Origin: an uncultured Desulfuromonas sp.
Lineage (GTDB): Bacteria; Desulfobacterota; Desulfuromonadia; Desulfuromonadales; Desulfuromonadaceae
Reading direction: 5' to 3'
Assembly (NCBI RefSeq): GCF_963678835.1
Contig: NZ_OY787470.1
Span: forward strand, 744,001 to 808,000
DNA length: 64,000 bases
Shown here: positions 25,777-35,706 of the stretch, one piece after another
How positions within the stretch are numbered: position 1 is the stretch's first letter
Layout of the letters: each line of letters begins with the position of its first letter
Notes under the pieces: model-generated
Told to the model about the DNA's origin: nothing
Database searches by the model: none
The model's input: the letters and a program-made list of their open reading frames with translations, nothing else
Made by a program: the position numbers and the translations under genes

Positions 25777-27876
25777 ATGCTTGAAGCGTTAGCGGAAAAT
25801 AAATGGGTTCGTCTGGTTGTCCGTAGCGACATCATGGTCTCGCTCGGCCTGGTCATGGTGCTGATGCTGATGATCATTCCGCTGCCACCCGTCTTGCTCG
25901 ATATTTTTCTGTCACTCAATATCACCCTGGCTCTACTGATCCTGATCATCAGTTTATACACGGCAAAATCCGTTGAATTTGCAGTATTTCCGGCGGTGTT
26001 ACTGGCTACCACGCTGTTTCGATTGTCCCTGAATGTGGCATCGACCCGTCTAATTCTGCTGCATGGTGAAGAGGGTCCCAGTGCCGCCGGTTCGGTGATT
26101 ATGTCCTTCGGTCAGTTTGTTGTCGGCGGTAACTACGTGGTTGGTCTGGTTATTTTCGTCATTTTGGTGTTGATCAACTTTATGGTTATCACCAAAGGTG
26201 CCGGGCGCGTTGCCGAAGTCGCTGCCCGATTTACCCTCGATGCCATGCCCGGTAAGCAGATGGCCATTGATGCCGATCTCAATGCCGGACTGATCAACGA
26301 CCAGGAAGCCAAACAGCGACGTGCTGAGATCGCTAACGAAGCGGATTTCTACGGTGCCATGGATGGTGCCAGTAAGTTCGTGCGTGGTGATGCGATTGCC
26401 GGTATTATTATCACCCTGATCAATATCGGCGCCGGATTTATTATCGGTGTGGTTCAGAAGGGCATGCCGGCAATTGAAGCCGCACAAAACTATACCATCC
26501 TTACGGTTGGTGATGGCCTGGTTGGTCAGGTCCCGGCACTGATTATCTCTACGGCCGCCGGTATCCTCGTTACCCGTACAACGGGAACCGGCGATTTCGG
26601 TACTGATCTTAAGGCGCAATTCAGTGTTCATCCTCAGGCGGTTTGGGTGGTGTCAGCCATTTTGCTGGCTTTCGCCCTGATTCCCGGTTTGCCGTTTGCC
26701 CCCTTTCTCACCCTGTCTGCACTGCTGGCATTTATCGCCTTCCAGTTGCAGAAAACACAGGCCCAGGAACAGGAAGCGGCGGATGCGATCTCGATGGAAC
26801 AGGCGCGCCCGGAAGCGCGGGAAAAAGAAGATGATTACGACGAAATGCTCAATGTGGACCTGCTGGAACTTGAGGTTGGCTATGGGCTGATCCCTTTTGT
26901 CGATGCCGCCCAGGATGGCGAGTTGCTTGAACGGATCCGTTCGATTCGCAAACAGTTTGCTCTTGATTCCGGCTTTATTGTCCCGCCCGTGCATATCAAA
27001 GATAACCTGCAACTCAAACCCAACGAATACAACTTCATGCTCAAAGGGGTCAAGGTTGCTGGCGCCGAGATGCTGCCCGGCCACTTTATGGCCATGAATC
27101 CGGGGATGGCTACTGAGACGATCAAGGGGGTTGCCACGGAAGAGCCTGCGTTTGGTTTGCCCGCCACCTGGATTTCCGAAGATAAAAAAGAACGTGCCCA
27201 GATTGCCGGTTATACCGTGGTCGACTGTACCACTGTCATGGCGACGCATATCAGTGAAATTATCAAACGTTATGCCTATGAACTTTTAGGACGCCAAGAG
27301 GTACAGAACTTGCTTGATAACCTTAAGAAGAGTTATCCCAAGCTGGTGGAGGAGTTGGTTCCCGAGCCGTTGAATCTTGGCCTGATCATGCGGGTTCTAC
27401 AGAATTTGTTGCGTGAAGACGTGTCGATTCGTGATTTGCGCACCATTCTTGAGACGCTGGCGGATTATGCCGCGCCGGGTTCAGATCCTGATTACCTGAC
27501 CGAGCATGTGCGCAGTGCGCTGGCCCGCTCCATCAGTGGCAAATATGCCCAGGCAGACGATGTTCTGGCCGTGATGACTCTGGATCGCAAGATTGAGGAA
27601 GGGATTCAGCAATCGTTGCAGAAGACAGACAACGGAATCGGGTATCTGGCCATGGAGCCGCGGCAGGCTCAAGCGGTCCTTGATGCACTGGCTGAACAGC
27701 TTCAACAGTTCAGTGGAGGAATGACACCGGTGTTGCTTTGTTCGCCAACGATTCGTCCTCATGTCAAAAAACTGACTGAACGATACCTTCCCAGCCTGGT
27801 GGTGATCTCCCACAACGAGATTGCTTCTCATTTAAAAGTTCGCTCTATCGGAATGGTGAAAGTCAATGCAGGTTAG
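25777..27876 (+). CDS. flhA: FlhA, export-gate subunit
   Basis: The 699-residue protein has about eight N-terminal TM segments (about 18-330), the cytoplasmic FHIPEP signature region (VTKGAGRVAEVAARFTLDAMPGKQMAIDADLNAG) and a large C-terminal domain (about 345-699) that docks chaperone-substrate complexes. It forms a nonameric ring under the FliPQR gate. No strong ribosome site is visible before the ATG. It overlaps flhF by 11 bp. Confidence 0.98.
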   Translation: MLEALAENKWVRLVVRSDIMVSLGLVMVLMLMIIPLPPVLLDIFLSLNITLALLILIISLYTAKSVEFAVFPAVLLATTLFRLSLNVASTRLILLHGEEGPSAAGSVIMSFGQFVVGGNYVVGLVIFVILVLINFMVITKGAGRVAEVAARFTLDAMPGKQMAIDADLNAGLINDQEAKQRRAEIANEADFYGAMDGASKFVRGDAIAGIIITLINIGAGFIIGVVQKGMPAIEAAQNYTILTVGDGLVGQVPALIISTAAGILVTRTTGTGDFGTDLKAQFSVHPQAVWVVSAILLAFALIPGLPFAPFLTLSALLAFIAFQLQKTQAQEQEAADAISMEQARPEAREKEDDYDEMLNVDLLELEVGYGLIPFVDAAQDGELLERIRSIRKQFALDSGFIVPPVHIKDNLQLKPNEYNFMLKGVKVAGAEMLPGHFMAMNPGMATETIKGVATEEPAFGLPATWISEDKKERAQIAGYTVVDCTTVMATHISEIIKRYAYELLGRQEVQNLLDNLKKSYPKLVEELVPEPLNLGLIMRVLQNLLREDVSIRDLRTILETLADYAAPGSDPDYLTEHVRSALARSISGKYAQADDVLAVMTLDRKIEEGIQQSLQKTDNGIGYLAMEPRQAQAVLDALAEQLQQFSGGMTPVLLCSPTIRPHVKKLTERYLPSLVVISHNEIASHLKVRSIGMVKVNAG

Positions 27877-29173
27877 GGTTTTCGAATCAGAGGACATGGA
27901 TTCGGCATTGCGCATGATCAAAGAAGCGCTCGGTCCGGATGCCTTGATTCTGTCGTCACGCACGGTGCGCAAAGGTGGCATGGGTTTGTTCGGAAAACCA
28001 ATGCTCGAAGTGACCGCCGCTGTTGATGCCAACACTGATGATGCTGCCATGCCGGAAGCGGATCAACCCAGACTTGATGTACGCAGTGACGATGGTGACC
28101 TGAACTATCAGGACTTGTGGGCTTCCAGAGAGGCGGAAAAACCCAGGAGCGTTGCGCCGCGTCGTTTTGAAGAGGCGCTGCCCAACCCGTATCGCCACGT
28201 GACCGCGACACCACAGGTCGAGATGTCCCCCCGCTCCCTGGATGGGTTGCGCGATGAGGTCGGCGAGTTGAAAAATCTGGTTAGCTCGTTGGTTAGAGAC
28301 CTGCCTGAACAACTAGACAAAATCAATCGTCAGAAACCTCAGCCCGTTATTGCTCCTGCGGTACAGCGTTTTTCCACCATATCGACAGCCGATCAGCAGA
28401 TCCATGACGGTTTGACCCGTTTGGGGATCGAAGCCGAAGCCGCATCCACCATTGCCCATTACGCCTCCAGTCAGCTGACGACCAAACAGATTGCCGATCC
28501 GGCAGTCCTTAATGCGTTCTTTGCCAAAACCATTGCTGAGCTGGTGCAGACCACCGGCAGCATTCTTCCGCAACCCGGAGAATCCAAGCGGATTGCCCTG
28601 ATCGGTCCCACCGGCGTCGGTAAAACCACCACCATTGCCAAGCTGGCCGCGTCCCATCTGCTTGCGGGTGGCAAGCGGGTGGCCTTGGTGACCATTGACA
28701 CCTACCGGATTGCCGCAGTTGAGCAGCTTAAAGTCTATGGCGAGATCATGAACCTGCCGGTAGAGGTGGTGATGAACGCCGATCAGTTGCGTGACGTGCT
28801 GGAGCGGCACAGCGACAAAGATCTGGTGTTGATCGATACCGCCGGGCGCAGCCCCAAAGATTCGGTGAGCCTGCAGGAATTAGAAGAGTTTCTCCACGTC
28901 GACTCAAACATCGAGGCCCATCTGGTCATGTCGGCAACAACGCGCGAGCGCGACCTTTACGAAATTTATGGTCGTTTCAGCGCCCTGTCCCCGCAAAGCA
29001 TGTTGTTGACCAAGTTAGATGAATGCAACAGCCTCGGGGTTCTGTTGAATATTCATTTGCGCAACAACTGTCCCATATCATATCTGGCCAACGGCCAGAG
29101 AGTTCCAGAAGACCTTGTTCAGGCCACTGCAGAGTTGGTCAGTTCAATGATTCTGGAAAGCAGTGAAGGATAA
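27866..29173 (+). CDS. flhF: FlhF, SRP-type GTPase for flagellar placement
   Basis: This 435-residue GTPase has a basic/variable N-terminal domain, the B domain and the NG domain. Its P-loop is GPTGVGKTTTIAKLA at about 247-261, with VTIDTYRIAAVEQLK, DTAGRSPKD and LTKLDEC following. FlhF sets where (usually the pole), and with FlhG how many, flagella form. It overlaps flhA and is followed by flhG, the classical order in polar flagellates. Confidence 0.95.
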   Translation: MQVRVFESEDMDSALRMIKEALGPDALILSSRTVRKGGMGLFGKPMLEVTAAVDANTDDAAMPEADQPRLDVRSDDGDLNYQDLWASREAEKPRSVAPRRFEEALPNPYRHVTATPQVEMSPRSLDGLRDEVGELKNLVSSLVRDLPEQLDKINRQKPQPVIAPAVQRFSTISTADQQIHDGLTRLGIEAEAASTIAHYASSQLTTKQIADPAVLNAFFAKTIAELVQTTGSILPQPGESKRIALIGPTGVGKTTTIAKLAASHLLAGGKRVALVTIDTYRIAAVEQLKVYGEIMNLPVEVVMNADQLRDVLERHSDKDLVLIDTAGRSPKDSVSLQELEEFLHVDSNIEAHLVMSATTRERDLYEIYGRFSALSPQSMLLTKLDECNSLGVLLNIHLRNNCPISYLANGQRVPEDLVQATAELVSSMILESSEG

Positions 29174-29177
29174 ATCC

Positions 29178-30086
29178 ATGGATGGACATCAAGAACACGC
29201 CGATCAGGCGGATACATTACGCTCCTTGAGTGACCGTATGGGAGAGTCTCCACAGATGAATGCCGGCAGCAACAAGACGGCACGCGTTCTGTCGGTCACC
29301 AGTGGTAAGGGGGGCGTTGGCAAGACCGCCGTGGTCTCCAATGTTGCCGTCGCCATGGGGCGAATGGGCAAGAAGGTCCTGATTATTGATGCCGACCTCG
29401 GTCTGGCGAATATCGATGTCGTTTTCGGCCTGGCTCCGCGTTATAATCTCAACCATTTCTTCTCTGGGCAGCAAAGCCTTGAGTCGATTCTCGTTGATGG
29501 CCCACCCGGTGTGCAGATTCTTCCGGCGGGGTCCGGGGTGCAGCAGTTTACCCGCCTCGAAGCCAGCCACAAGATGCGTTTTCTCGATGACCTGGAAAAC
29601 TTGCCCGGCGACTACGATGTGGTATTGATTGATACCGAGGCGGGAATTTCCGAAAATGTCACCTATTTTAACCAGGCGGCTCAGGATATCCTGGTGGTAA
29701 CCACCCCGGAACCGACTGCGATCACCGATGCTTACGCCCTGATGAAATTGTTGTCATCGCAGTACCACGAAAAACGCTTCAACCTGATCGTCAATTCGGT
29801 GCGCCACGCCGATGAGGCATTGGATGTGTACCGCAAACTGACCATGGTCTCCAATCGTTATCTGGATATTTCCATCGATTTTATGGGCGGCATTCCGTTT
29901 GACCGCAAGATGTACGAATCGGTACGACGCCAGAAAGTGATGGTGGAAATGTATCCGGGGCATAAAGTCAGCGTCGCGTTTGAAAAGCTGGCCACAGCGC
30001 TGATCGCTGATCAGCATCGCAACGAACCCAAGGGGTCGTTACAGTTCTTCTGGAAACGTTTATTGTCATTGGGGAGTGGAACTTAG
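29178..30086 (+). CDS. flhG: FlhG (FleN/YlxH), MinD-like number regulator
   Basis: This protein of about 302 residues has a deviant Walker A motif (TSGKGGVGKTAVVSNVA), the MinD-type switch sequences LIIDADLGLANIDVVFG and VLIDTEAGIS, and a C-terminal membrane-targeting-like helix region. FlhG activates FlhF GTPase activity and limits flagellar number; in some species it also restrains the sigma-54 activator. The ATG at 29178 lies 4 bp after flhF; a GTG at 29163 is a less likely alternative. Confidence 0.93.
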   Translation: MDGHQEHADQADTLRSLSDRMGESPQMNAGSNKTARVLSVTSGKGGVGKTAVVSNVAVAMGRMGKKVLIIDADLGLANIDVVFGLAPRYNLNHFFSGQQSLESILVDGPPGVQILPAGSGVQQFTRLEASHKMRFLDDLENLPGDYDVVLIDTEAGISENVTYFNQAAQDILVVTTPEPTAITDAYALMKLLSSQYHEKRFNLIVNSVRHADEALDVYRKLTMVSNRYLDISIDFMGGIPFDRKMYESVRRQKVMVEMYPGHKVSVAFEKLATALIADQHRNEPKGSLQFFWKRLLSLGSGT

Positions 30087-30088
30087 TG

Positions 30089-30820
30089 ATGAGTTCGCCT
30101 TACGGCTATGGACCGTCCTCCGGTCAGGATAAAAACGAGCTGGTCAAATCGCACATGCCGTTGGTGCATCTGGTGGTTGATCGCATGCGGGCTCAAGTGC
30201 CTGGTTTTGTGACCAAAGACGATATGACCAGTGCGGCAATGATGGGGTTGATGGACGCCGCGACCCGTTTTGATCCGTCTCGGGGCATCATGTTCAAAAC
30301 CTTTGCAGAGCGCCGTATTCGCGGAGCCATCTACGATGAGATCCGCAAGATGGATTGGTTCTCTCGCTCGTTGCGCGAAAAACAGGGACGGATCGGCAAG
30401 ACCATTACTCAGATGGAACATCGCCTTGGCCGCACCCCCGAAGAGGAGGAAGTGGCGGCGGCGATGGAGATGACCCTGGATGAATACCGTCATATGCTCG
30501 GCCAGGTGTGTCATCTCGGTTGTGTCAGCCTCAACGAAACCCTTGATGACCGTGATGACGGCCGCAACTTTCTCGATTTACTGACCGATGATTCACCCTC
30601 GGTGCAGCAGCGGATTGAAGAGAGTGAACTCGCTTCCGAGCTGGCGGGACAGCTCGAAAAACTCTCGGAAAAAGAGCGACTGGTTATTTCGTTGTATTAC
30701 TATGAAGAACTGACGCAAAAAGAGATCGCCGAAGTTCTTGATTTGACTGAAGGGCGTATCTCCCAGTTGCACAGTCAGGCGTTGGTGAAACTCAAAGTCA
30801 AGCTGTCACGTCCGAGGTGA
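30089..30820 (+). CDS. fliA: FliA, flagellar sigma-28 factor
   Basis: This 243-residue sigma factor has regions 2 (HMPLVHLVVDRMRAQVPGF, DDMTSAAMMGLMDAATRFDP), 3 (RLGRTPEEEEVAAAM) and 4 (KLSEKERLVISLYYYEELTQKEIAEVL...EGRISQLHSQAL), as in FliA/WhiG. It transcribes late flagellar genes, and several candidate target promoters lie in this window. ATG 30089 is preferred over GTG 30086, with GGGGAGTGG upstream. FlgM, its anti-sigma factor, is at 38808. Confidence 0.97.
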   Translation: MSSPYGYGPSSGQDKNELVKSHMPLVHLVVDRMRAQVPGFVTKDDMTSAAMMGLMDAATRFDPSRGIMFKTFAERRIRGAIYDEIRKMDWFSRSLREKQGRIGKTITQMEHRLGRTPEEEEVAAAMEMTLDEYRHMLGQVCHLGCVSLNETLDDRDDGRNFLDLLTDDSPSVQQRIEESELASELAGQLEKLSEKERLVISLYYYEELTQKEIAEVLDLTEGRISQLHSQALVKLKVKLSRPR

Positions 30821-31269
30821 TCATCGTGAAACAGACCCTTCATAACATCATCGATGTGCTGTTTAATTGGCCCCATCTGCAGTTGATTTTCGTCAGCTTT
30901 ATGATGCTGGTGTTTGGTCTGGCCGTCTGGCGTCTGCAAAGGCGGGTCCATGATGAAACCCGCCGCCGTGAAGAAGCCGATCGCCAGTTGCTCAATGCCC
31001 TGCAACGTCTGACCCGGCTCGAAGATCAGATCGAAAGTGGTCCCTCCCGCAACGACCGCAACTTTGAACGCAGTCTCGATCATGCCGAACTGAAAAACCG
31101 TTTACAGACGCCTCCGGTCTCTTCCGGAAATCCCCCGAATAAATACCGTCATGTTGCGGCGTTGGCTGAACAGGGTATGGACGAAAAGCAGATCGCCGAA
31201 GTGTTGCACATCTCCGTTGCCGAAGCCTCGCAACTCATCTCCCTGTCACGCATTGCCTGCAGCGAATAA
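30817..31269 (+). CDS. Small membrane protein, DUF2802-like
   Basis: This 150-residue protein has one TM helix (about 20-42), a charged coiled coil (about 45-85) and a C-terminal helix-turn-helix-like motif (ALAEQGMDEKQIAEVLHISVAEASQLISL). It starts with GTG overlapping the fliA stop by 4 bp, or with GTG at 30826. Proteins of this type follow fliA in related flagellar clusters. Function is unknown; the HTH-like end could mediate protein or DNA contact. Confidence 0.7.
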   Translation: MIIVKQTLHNIIDVLFNWPHLQLIFVSFMMLVFGLAVWRLQRRVHDETRRREEADRQLLNALQRLTRLEDQIESGPSRNDRNFERSLDHAELKNRLQTPPVSSGNPPNKYRHVAALAEQGMDEKQIAEVLHISVAEASQLISLSRIACSE

Positions 31270-31453
31270 CCCTGTCTGGACCTGTTGTTTTCGAGAGCTT
31301 AGCCAACGATCTCTCTTAATCCGCGTTTGACCGGTTCTGTCTGTGGCCGTACGTCGACGATGGCTTTTTAGCGTGGGGCGAGCCTTTCGCTGAGTCGAGA
31401 ATAGGAGCCGGCAAAATTTCGCCCCATCTTATCCGCTAAATTGACACCTTTGC

Positions 31454-31481
31454 TAAAGTTTTGCTGCCAACAGGTCGACAT
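31454..31481 (+). promoter_or_regulatory. Candidate FliA (sigma-28) promoter for flgF
   Basis: TAAAGTTT (31454-31461) is followed, 16 bases after TAAA, by GTCGACAT (31474-31481). The -35 box matches the sigma-28 consensus perfectly, while the -10 box matches 5 of 8 bases. It lies 34 bp before flgF. Confidence 0.5.
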
Positions 31482-31514
31482 GTCAGGTAACGATCAATCA
31501 GCCAGGAGTAACTT

Positions 31515-32243
31515 ATGAGTTCCGGGATTTACGCGACCCTCAGCGGTGCCGTTGCCAGAATGCAAACCGTCGATGTTGTGACCAACAACCTCGCCAACGC
31601 CAACACGCTCGGCTATAAAAAAGACCGTGTTCAATTCAGTGCGGTTTTGGACAGTGCCAAACAGAACCAACAGGCCGGTGGCGTGAACTACTCTTATGTC
31701 GAAGTGGCCAAAACGGACTATTCGCAAGGCGTGTTGATTGATACCCGTAATGAGTATGATGTCGCCATTAACGGTAATGGTTTTTTCAAAGTGCGCAATC
31801 CCGATGATGGTGAAATCTATTTTACCCGTCTTGGCGCATTTGACCGGGAAGCGGACGGTACGTTGATCACCCGTACCGGTGAACTTGTTCTGAGCCCGGC
31901 CAATGAAACCATTGTTCTTCCCGAGGGAGACTTTGACATTGATGAGCGTGGCCGGATCCTCGGCAATGAAGGTGTGGTCGATGAGCTGGCGTTGGTCGAC
32001 CCGGATCCGGAATTGCTGATTAAACAAGGCAATGGCCGCTACAGCTATGACGGTGATATTCGGGTGGTCCCGGCCAGCACCGACAGCCAGGTGATGCAGG
32101 GCCATCTCGAGCAGTCCAATGTCAAGGCCATTGAAGAAACAACCTTGATGATGACCAGCCTGCGCGCCTTTGAAAATTATCAGAAAGCGATGAAAAATTA
32201 TTTCACACTCGAGAACAAAGTAAACGAAATCGGCTCTCTCTAA
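31515..32243 (+). CDS. flgF: FlgF, proximal rod protein
   Basis: This 242-residue protein has the rod/hook N-terminus (SGAVARMQTVDVVTNNLANANTLGYKKDRVQF) and C-terminus (QGHLEQSNVKAIEETTLMMTSLRAFENYQKAM). Between them lies the LAINGxGFF-type block (YDVAINGNGFFKVRNP). FlgF lies above FlgB/FlgC in the rod. It is distinguished from FlgG by its shorter length and position before flgG. A CCAGGAG site precedes the start. Confidence 0.92.
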   Translation: MSSGIYATLSGAVARMQTVDVVTNNLANANTLGYKKDRVQFSAVLDSAKQNQQAGGVNYSYVEVAKTDYSQGVLIDTRNEYDVAINGNGFFKVRNPDDGEIYFTRLGAFDREADGTLITRTGELVLSPANETIVLPEGDFDIDERGRILGNEGVVDELALVDPDPELLIKQGNGRYSYDGDIRVVPASTDSQVMQGHLEQSNVKAIEETTLMMTSLRAFENYQKAMKNYFTLENKVNEIGSL

Positions 32244-32302
32244 TAACGAGATTTATTCCGCTTTAACAATAAAGAGTCAATTCAGTAACAGGAGACACGG
32301 GT

Positions 32303-33088
32303 ATGATCAGAGCATTATGGACCGCCGCCACCGGCATGGATTCGCAACAGACCAACATTGATGTGATTGCCAACAACCTGGCCAACGTCAACACCAGCGG
32401 CTTCAAAAAAAGCCGTGCGGATTTTCAGGAGTTGCTCTATCAGGTCAGTAAAACTCCCGGCAGTTCGACGTCGGCGGATACGGTATCGCCGACCGGTATT
32501 CAGGTCGGCCTTGGTTCGCGAACCGCTGCGGTGCAGAAAGTGTTCAGCACCGGGGATATGATGCAGACGGAAAATGAACTGGATCTGGCCATTGAGGGCC
32601 GCGGTTTCTTTCAGGTTGAAATGCCTGACGGAAGCACTGCCTATACCCGTTCCGGTGCCCTGAAAAAAGATGGCGATGGCCGCCTGACCACCTCGGAAGG
32701 GTACCTGTTGACGCCGCAGATCGTTATCCCGGAAAATACCACCAGCATCTCCATTGGTCAGGATGGCACGGTGGATGCCTTCCTTGATGGCGATTCCACC
32801 TCGACGGAGATCGGTGTTGTTGAGTTGGCGATTTTCAGTAACGAGTCCGGCCTGCGCAGTTTGGGGCGTAACCTGTATGCAGAAACCATTTCATCTGGTG
32901 CTGCTACGACAGGTATCCCCGGAGAAAACGGGATTGGCACCTTGTCTCAAGGTTATCTGGAAGGTTCCAACGTGAGCGTTATGGAAGAGATGGTCAACAT
33001 GATCGCGGGTCAACGGGCTTACGAGGTTAACTCCAAAGCGATTCAGACCGCCGATGAAATGTTGCAAATGACCAATAATTTGATTTAA
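32303..33088 (+). CDS. flgG: FlgG, distal rod protein
   Basis: This 261-residue protein opens MIRALWTAATGMDSQQTNIDVIANNLANVNTSGFK, which is characteristic of FlgG. It contains the FlgG-specific loop (KTPGSSTSADTVSPTGIQVGLG) and the C-terminal block MEEMVNMIAGQRAYEVNSKAIQTADEMLQMTNNLI. It forms the distal rod that passes through the P and L rings, whose genes follow. A CAGGAG site precedes the ATG. Confidence 0.97.
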   Translation: MIRALWTAATGMDSQQTNIDVIANNLANVNTSGFKKSRADFQELLYQVSKTPGSSTSADTVSPTGIQVGLGSRTAAVQKVFSTGDMMQTENELDLAIEGRGFFQVEMPDGSTAYTRSGALKKDGDGRLTTSEGYLLTPQIVIPENTTSISIGQDGTVDAFLDGDSTSTEIGVVELAIFSNESGLRSLGRNLYAETISSGAATTGIPGENGIGTLSQGYLEGSNVSVMEEMVNMIAGQRAYEVNSKAIQTADEMLQMTNNLI

Positions 33089-33097
33089 GGGTACACG

Positions 33098-33829
33098 GTG
33101 CGGATTTCTTCTGACAAACATCGATTTTCTCGGCTGATCTTACTCGGTATGATGATTGGCCTGTTGTGGAGTACGCTGGCGGTTGCCGGTGGAACCACGA
33201 TTACCAATCAGGACATTCAACGCACCATCAAGACTTATCTGAACAAGGCCCAACAGCGCCTTAACCATGTCGATTACACGTTTGAGCCGTATTCCAAGGA
33301 GGATTCTTTTACTCTTCCGGCAGGTAAATTGCGAGTAGATGTGTTACCGGCCGTTAAAAAGATCATCGGCAGTCGCCATTTCACCGTTGTCTATCGGGTC
33401 GATGGGCGCACGGTCAAATCGGTCACGGTTCGTGGCAAGTTGCTCGTCAAAGCCGACGTGGTGGTGGCGCAGCAGTCGCTTAAACGTGGGACGATTATTT
33501 CCGCCGAAGATGTCAGTTTGGTTCACCTCGATGTTTCGCGGATACGTGAACCTCTTTTTGACCTGAAAGATGTGGTGGGAAAACTCGTTGCCCGCAATGT
33601 GCGTGCCGGTCAGCCGGTGGAGTTCAAGAGTGTGAAAACGCCGCCACTGGTGCACAAAGGCAGCTTCGTCAAATTGGTCGCCCGCCGCAGCGGCATGATG
33701 TTGACGGCGATCGGCATAGCCCTGGAAGACGGCAGCAAGGGCGAAGTGGTTCGGGTACAAAACAACAGATCGAAAAAAGTGGTTATGGCTCAGGTCGTCG
33801 GGGCGGATTTGGTCGAAGTGGAGTTTTAA
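33098..33829 (+). CDS. flgA: FlgA, P-ring chaperone
   Basis: This 243-residue protein begins with GTG, has an N-terminal signal segment (about 8-30, ending AVAGG) and a C-terminal SAF/ChapFlgA domain (about 120-240, with RGTIISAEDVSLVHLDV and VVGKLVARNVRAGQPV). FlgA assists FlgI polymerisation in the periplasm. Its place just before flgH and flgI fits. The N-terminal half is less conserved. Confidence 0.92.
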   Translation: MRISSDKHRFSRLILLGMMIGLLWSTLAVAGGTTITNQDIQRTIKTYLNKAQQRLNHVDYTFEPYSKEDSFTLPAGKLRVDVLPAVKKIIGSRHFTVVYRVDGRTVKSVTVRGKLLVKADVVVAQQSLKRGTIISAEDVSLVHLDVSRIREPLFDLKDVVGKLVARNVRAGQPVEFKSVKTPPLVHKGSFVKLVARRSGMMLTAIGIALEDGSKGEVVRVQNNRSKKVVMAQVVGADLVEVEF

Positions 33830-33830
33830 C

Positions 33831-34532
33831 ATGAAACAGATGTGGCAACGGATTCCATACCTTTTAATGCTAGTGGCGGGTGTTGTCGCCTGTGCGCCGG
33901 TGCAACCGAGAGACCCTGAAATCTCCAAGCCGGTCACCATGGAAATGCCCGAGATTGCGGCACCGCAGCCCAAGACACCCGGCTCCTTATGGACGACGGG
34001 CAACGGCAGTCTGTTTGTTGATAACCGGGCCAGTCGTGTCGGCGATATTCTCACCGTGGCCATCTACGAGCAGGCCGAAGCCAGCAAGCAAGCGACCACC
34101 TCCACTGGCCGAAAAACCTCCGCCAGTGCTGACATTACCAGCCTGTTCGGTCTGGAATCCAATATTGCCAACCTGAATAAAAGCATTGATCCGGCCAATC
34201 TGGTCAGCGCCGGTTATACCAATGACTTTCAGGGCAGTGGCAGCACCACCCGCAAGGAAGATCTGGTCGCGACATTAACAACCCGGGTGGTTGAGGTATT
34301 ACCGAACAGCACTCTGCGTATTTCCGGGAGTAAAAGTGTTACTGTCAACCATGAACGACAGTTGATCCACCTGTCCGGTATTGTCCGCCAGGAAGACATC
34401 ACCCCGGAAAACCTTATTGACTCAAAGTATGTTCTTGATGCCAATATTGTCTATACCGGCAAAGGTGTGATTGACGATAAACAGAAGCCGGGCTGGTTGC
34501 TGCGGTTGCTGGATACGGTAACACCCTTTTAA
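33831..34532 (+). CDS. flgH: FlgH, L-ring lipoprotein
   Basis: This 233-residue protein has a lipoprotein signal with the lipobox cysteine at about 21 (GVVAC). The FlgH core includes SLFVDNRASRVGDILTVAIYEQAEASKQATT, VVEVLPNSTLRISGSKSVTVNHE and SGIVRQEDITPENLIDSKYV. It forms the outer-membrane ring, showing that the host has an outer membrane. The start follows flgA by only 1 bp. Confidence 0.96.
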   Translation: MKQMWQRIPYLLMLVAGVVACAPVQPRDPEISKPVTMEMPEIAAPQPKTPGSLWTTGNGSLFVDNRASRVGDILTVAIYEQAEASKQATTSTGRKTSASADITSLFGLESNIANLNKSIDPANLVSAGYTNDFQGSGSTTRKEDLVATLTTRVVEVLPNSTLRISGSKSVTVNHERQLIHLSGIVRQEDITPENLIDSKYVLDANIVYTGKGVIDDKQKPGWLLRLLDTVTPF

Positions 34533-34570
34533 GGGTGTTGCCTCGGGTTGATAACCCGCAGGAGTTGAGA

Positions 34571-35677
34571 ATGACAAAACCTATTCACATTGTGATTGTA
34601 GCTCTGATCCTCTTCAGCGTGTCCTGCTCGACAGGACTGGCCAGTCGCATCAAAGATCTGGCCGACATTGAAGGGGTACGGTACAACCAACTGGTCGGTT
34701 ACGGCCTGGTTGTGGGTCTCAATGGCACCGGTGACAGCGCCAGTACCGAATTTACCATCCAATCTCTTGTCAACATGATGGAACGACTCGGCATGCGTGT
34801 AGAACGCGATAAGGTCAAAGTTGATAACGTTGCCGCTGTCATGGTGACCGCCGAACTGCCGCCATTTGCCAAAGCCGGTAGTGCCATCGATGTGCTGGTC
34901 TCCTCCATCGGTGATGCAGACAGCCTGGTGGGCGGCACATTACTGATGACGCCGCTCAAAGCTCCGGACGGCAATGTCTACGCCGTTGCTCAGGGCGCTC
35001 TTGCTGTTGGTGCCCTCTCTTTTGGCGGTAAAGCCGCCAAGGTGCAAAAAAACCATCCGACGGTAGGGCGAATCCCTTCCGGGGCGATTGTTGAGCGGGA
35101 AGTTCCTTTCCGCTTACCTGAAAACCATGCGCTTAATTATCGCTTGCGCAGCGCTGATTTTACCACGGTAAGTCGGATGGCTGATGTTGTGAACGGCTAT
35201 TTCGGCCAGCCTCTGGCACATGCCCTGGATAGCGGTTCCCTGCAGGTGATTGTAGCGGATGAATATGCCGATTCACTGGTCGAGTTTATTGCCCAGGTCG
35301 AACATCTGGAAGTACAGCCCGATATGATTGCCAAGATTATTGTCAATGAGCGCAGTGGCACCATTGTCATGGGTGAGCACGTTCGTCTGTCGACGGTCGC
35401 CGTTTCCCACGGTAACCTCAATCTGGTGATCAATGATTCGGCCCTGGTCTCGCAACCATCGCCACTCTCTGAAACTGGCAGCACCGTTGAAGTCCCACAG
35501 ACCGATATCAGTGTTTCTGAAGAGCGCGGCAATCTTGTCATGTTGCCCATGGGGGTCAGCATCGGCGATGTGGCCCGCGCCCTCAATGCCATTGGCGCGA
35601 CACCTCGTGACCTGATTGCCATTTTTCAGGCGATCAAAGCCGCCGGGGCGTTACATGCTGAGCTGGAGATTCTGTAG
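34571..35677 (+). CDS. flgI: FlgI, P-ring protein
   Basis: This 368-residue protein has a signal peptide (about 1-25) and then the FlgI mature start (ASRIKDLADIEGVRYNQLVGYGLVVGLNGTGDS). The FlgI blocks DVLVSSIGDADSLVGGTLLMTPL and FQAIKAAGALHAELEIL follow. It forms the periplasmic ring around the rod. ATG 34571 is chosen because an AGGAG site and the signal peptide begin there. It is the last gene of this plus-strand unit. Confidence 0.97.
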   Translation: MTKPIHIVIVALILFSVSCSTGLASRIKDLADIEGVRYNQLVGYGLVVGLNGTGDSASTEFTIQSLVNMMERLGMRVERDKVKVDNVAAVMVTAELPPFAKAGSAIDVLVSSIGDADSLVGGTLLMTPLKAPDGNVYAVAQGALAVGALSFGGKAAKVQKNHPTVGRIPSGAIVEREVPFRLPENHALNYRLRSADFTTVSRMADVVNGYFGQPLAHALDSGSLQVIVADEYADSLVEFIAQVEHLEVQPDMIAKIIVNERSGTIVMGEHVRLSTVAVSHGNLNLVINDSALVSQPSPLSETGSTVEVPQTDISVSEERGNLVMLPMGVSIGDVARALNAIGATPRDLIAIFQAIKAAGALHAELEIL

Positions 35678-35706
35678 ACATTTGTTGTTTTGAAATGGCG
35701 TAGATT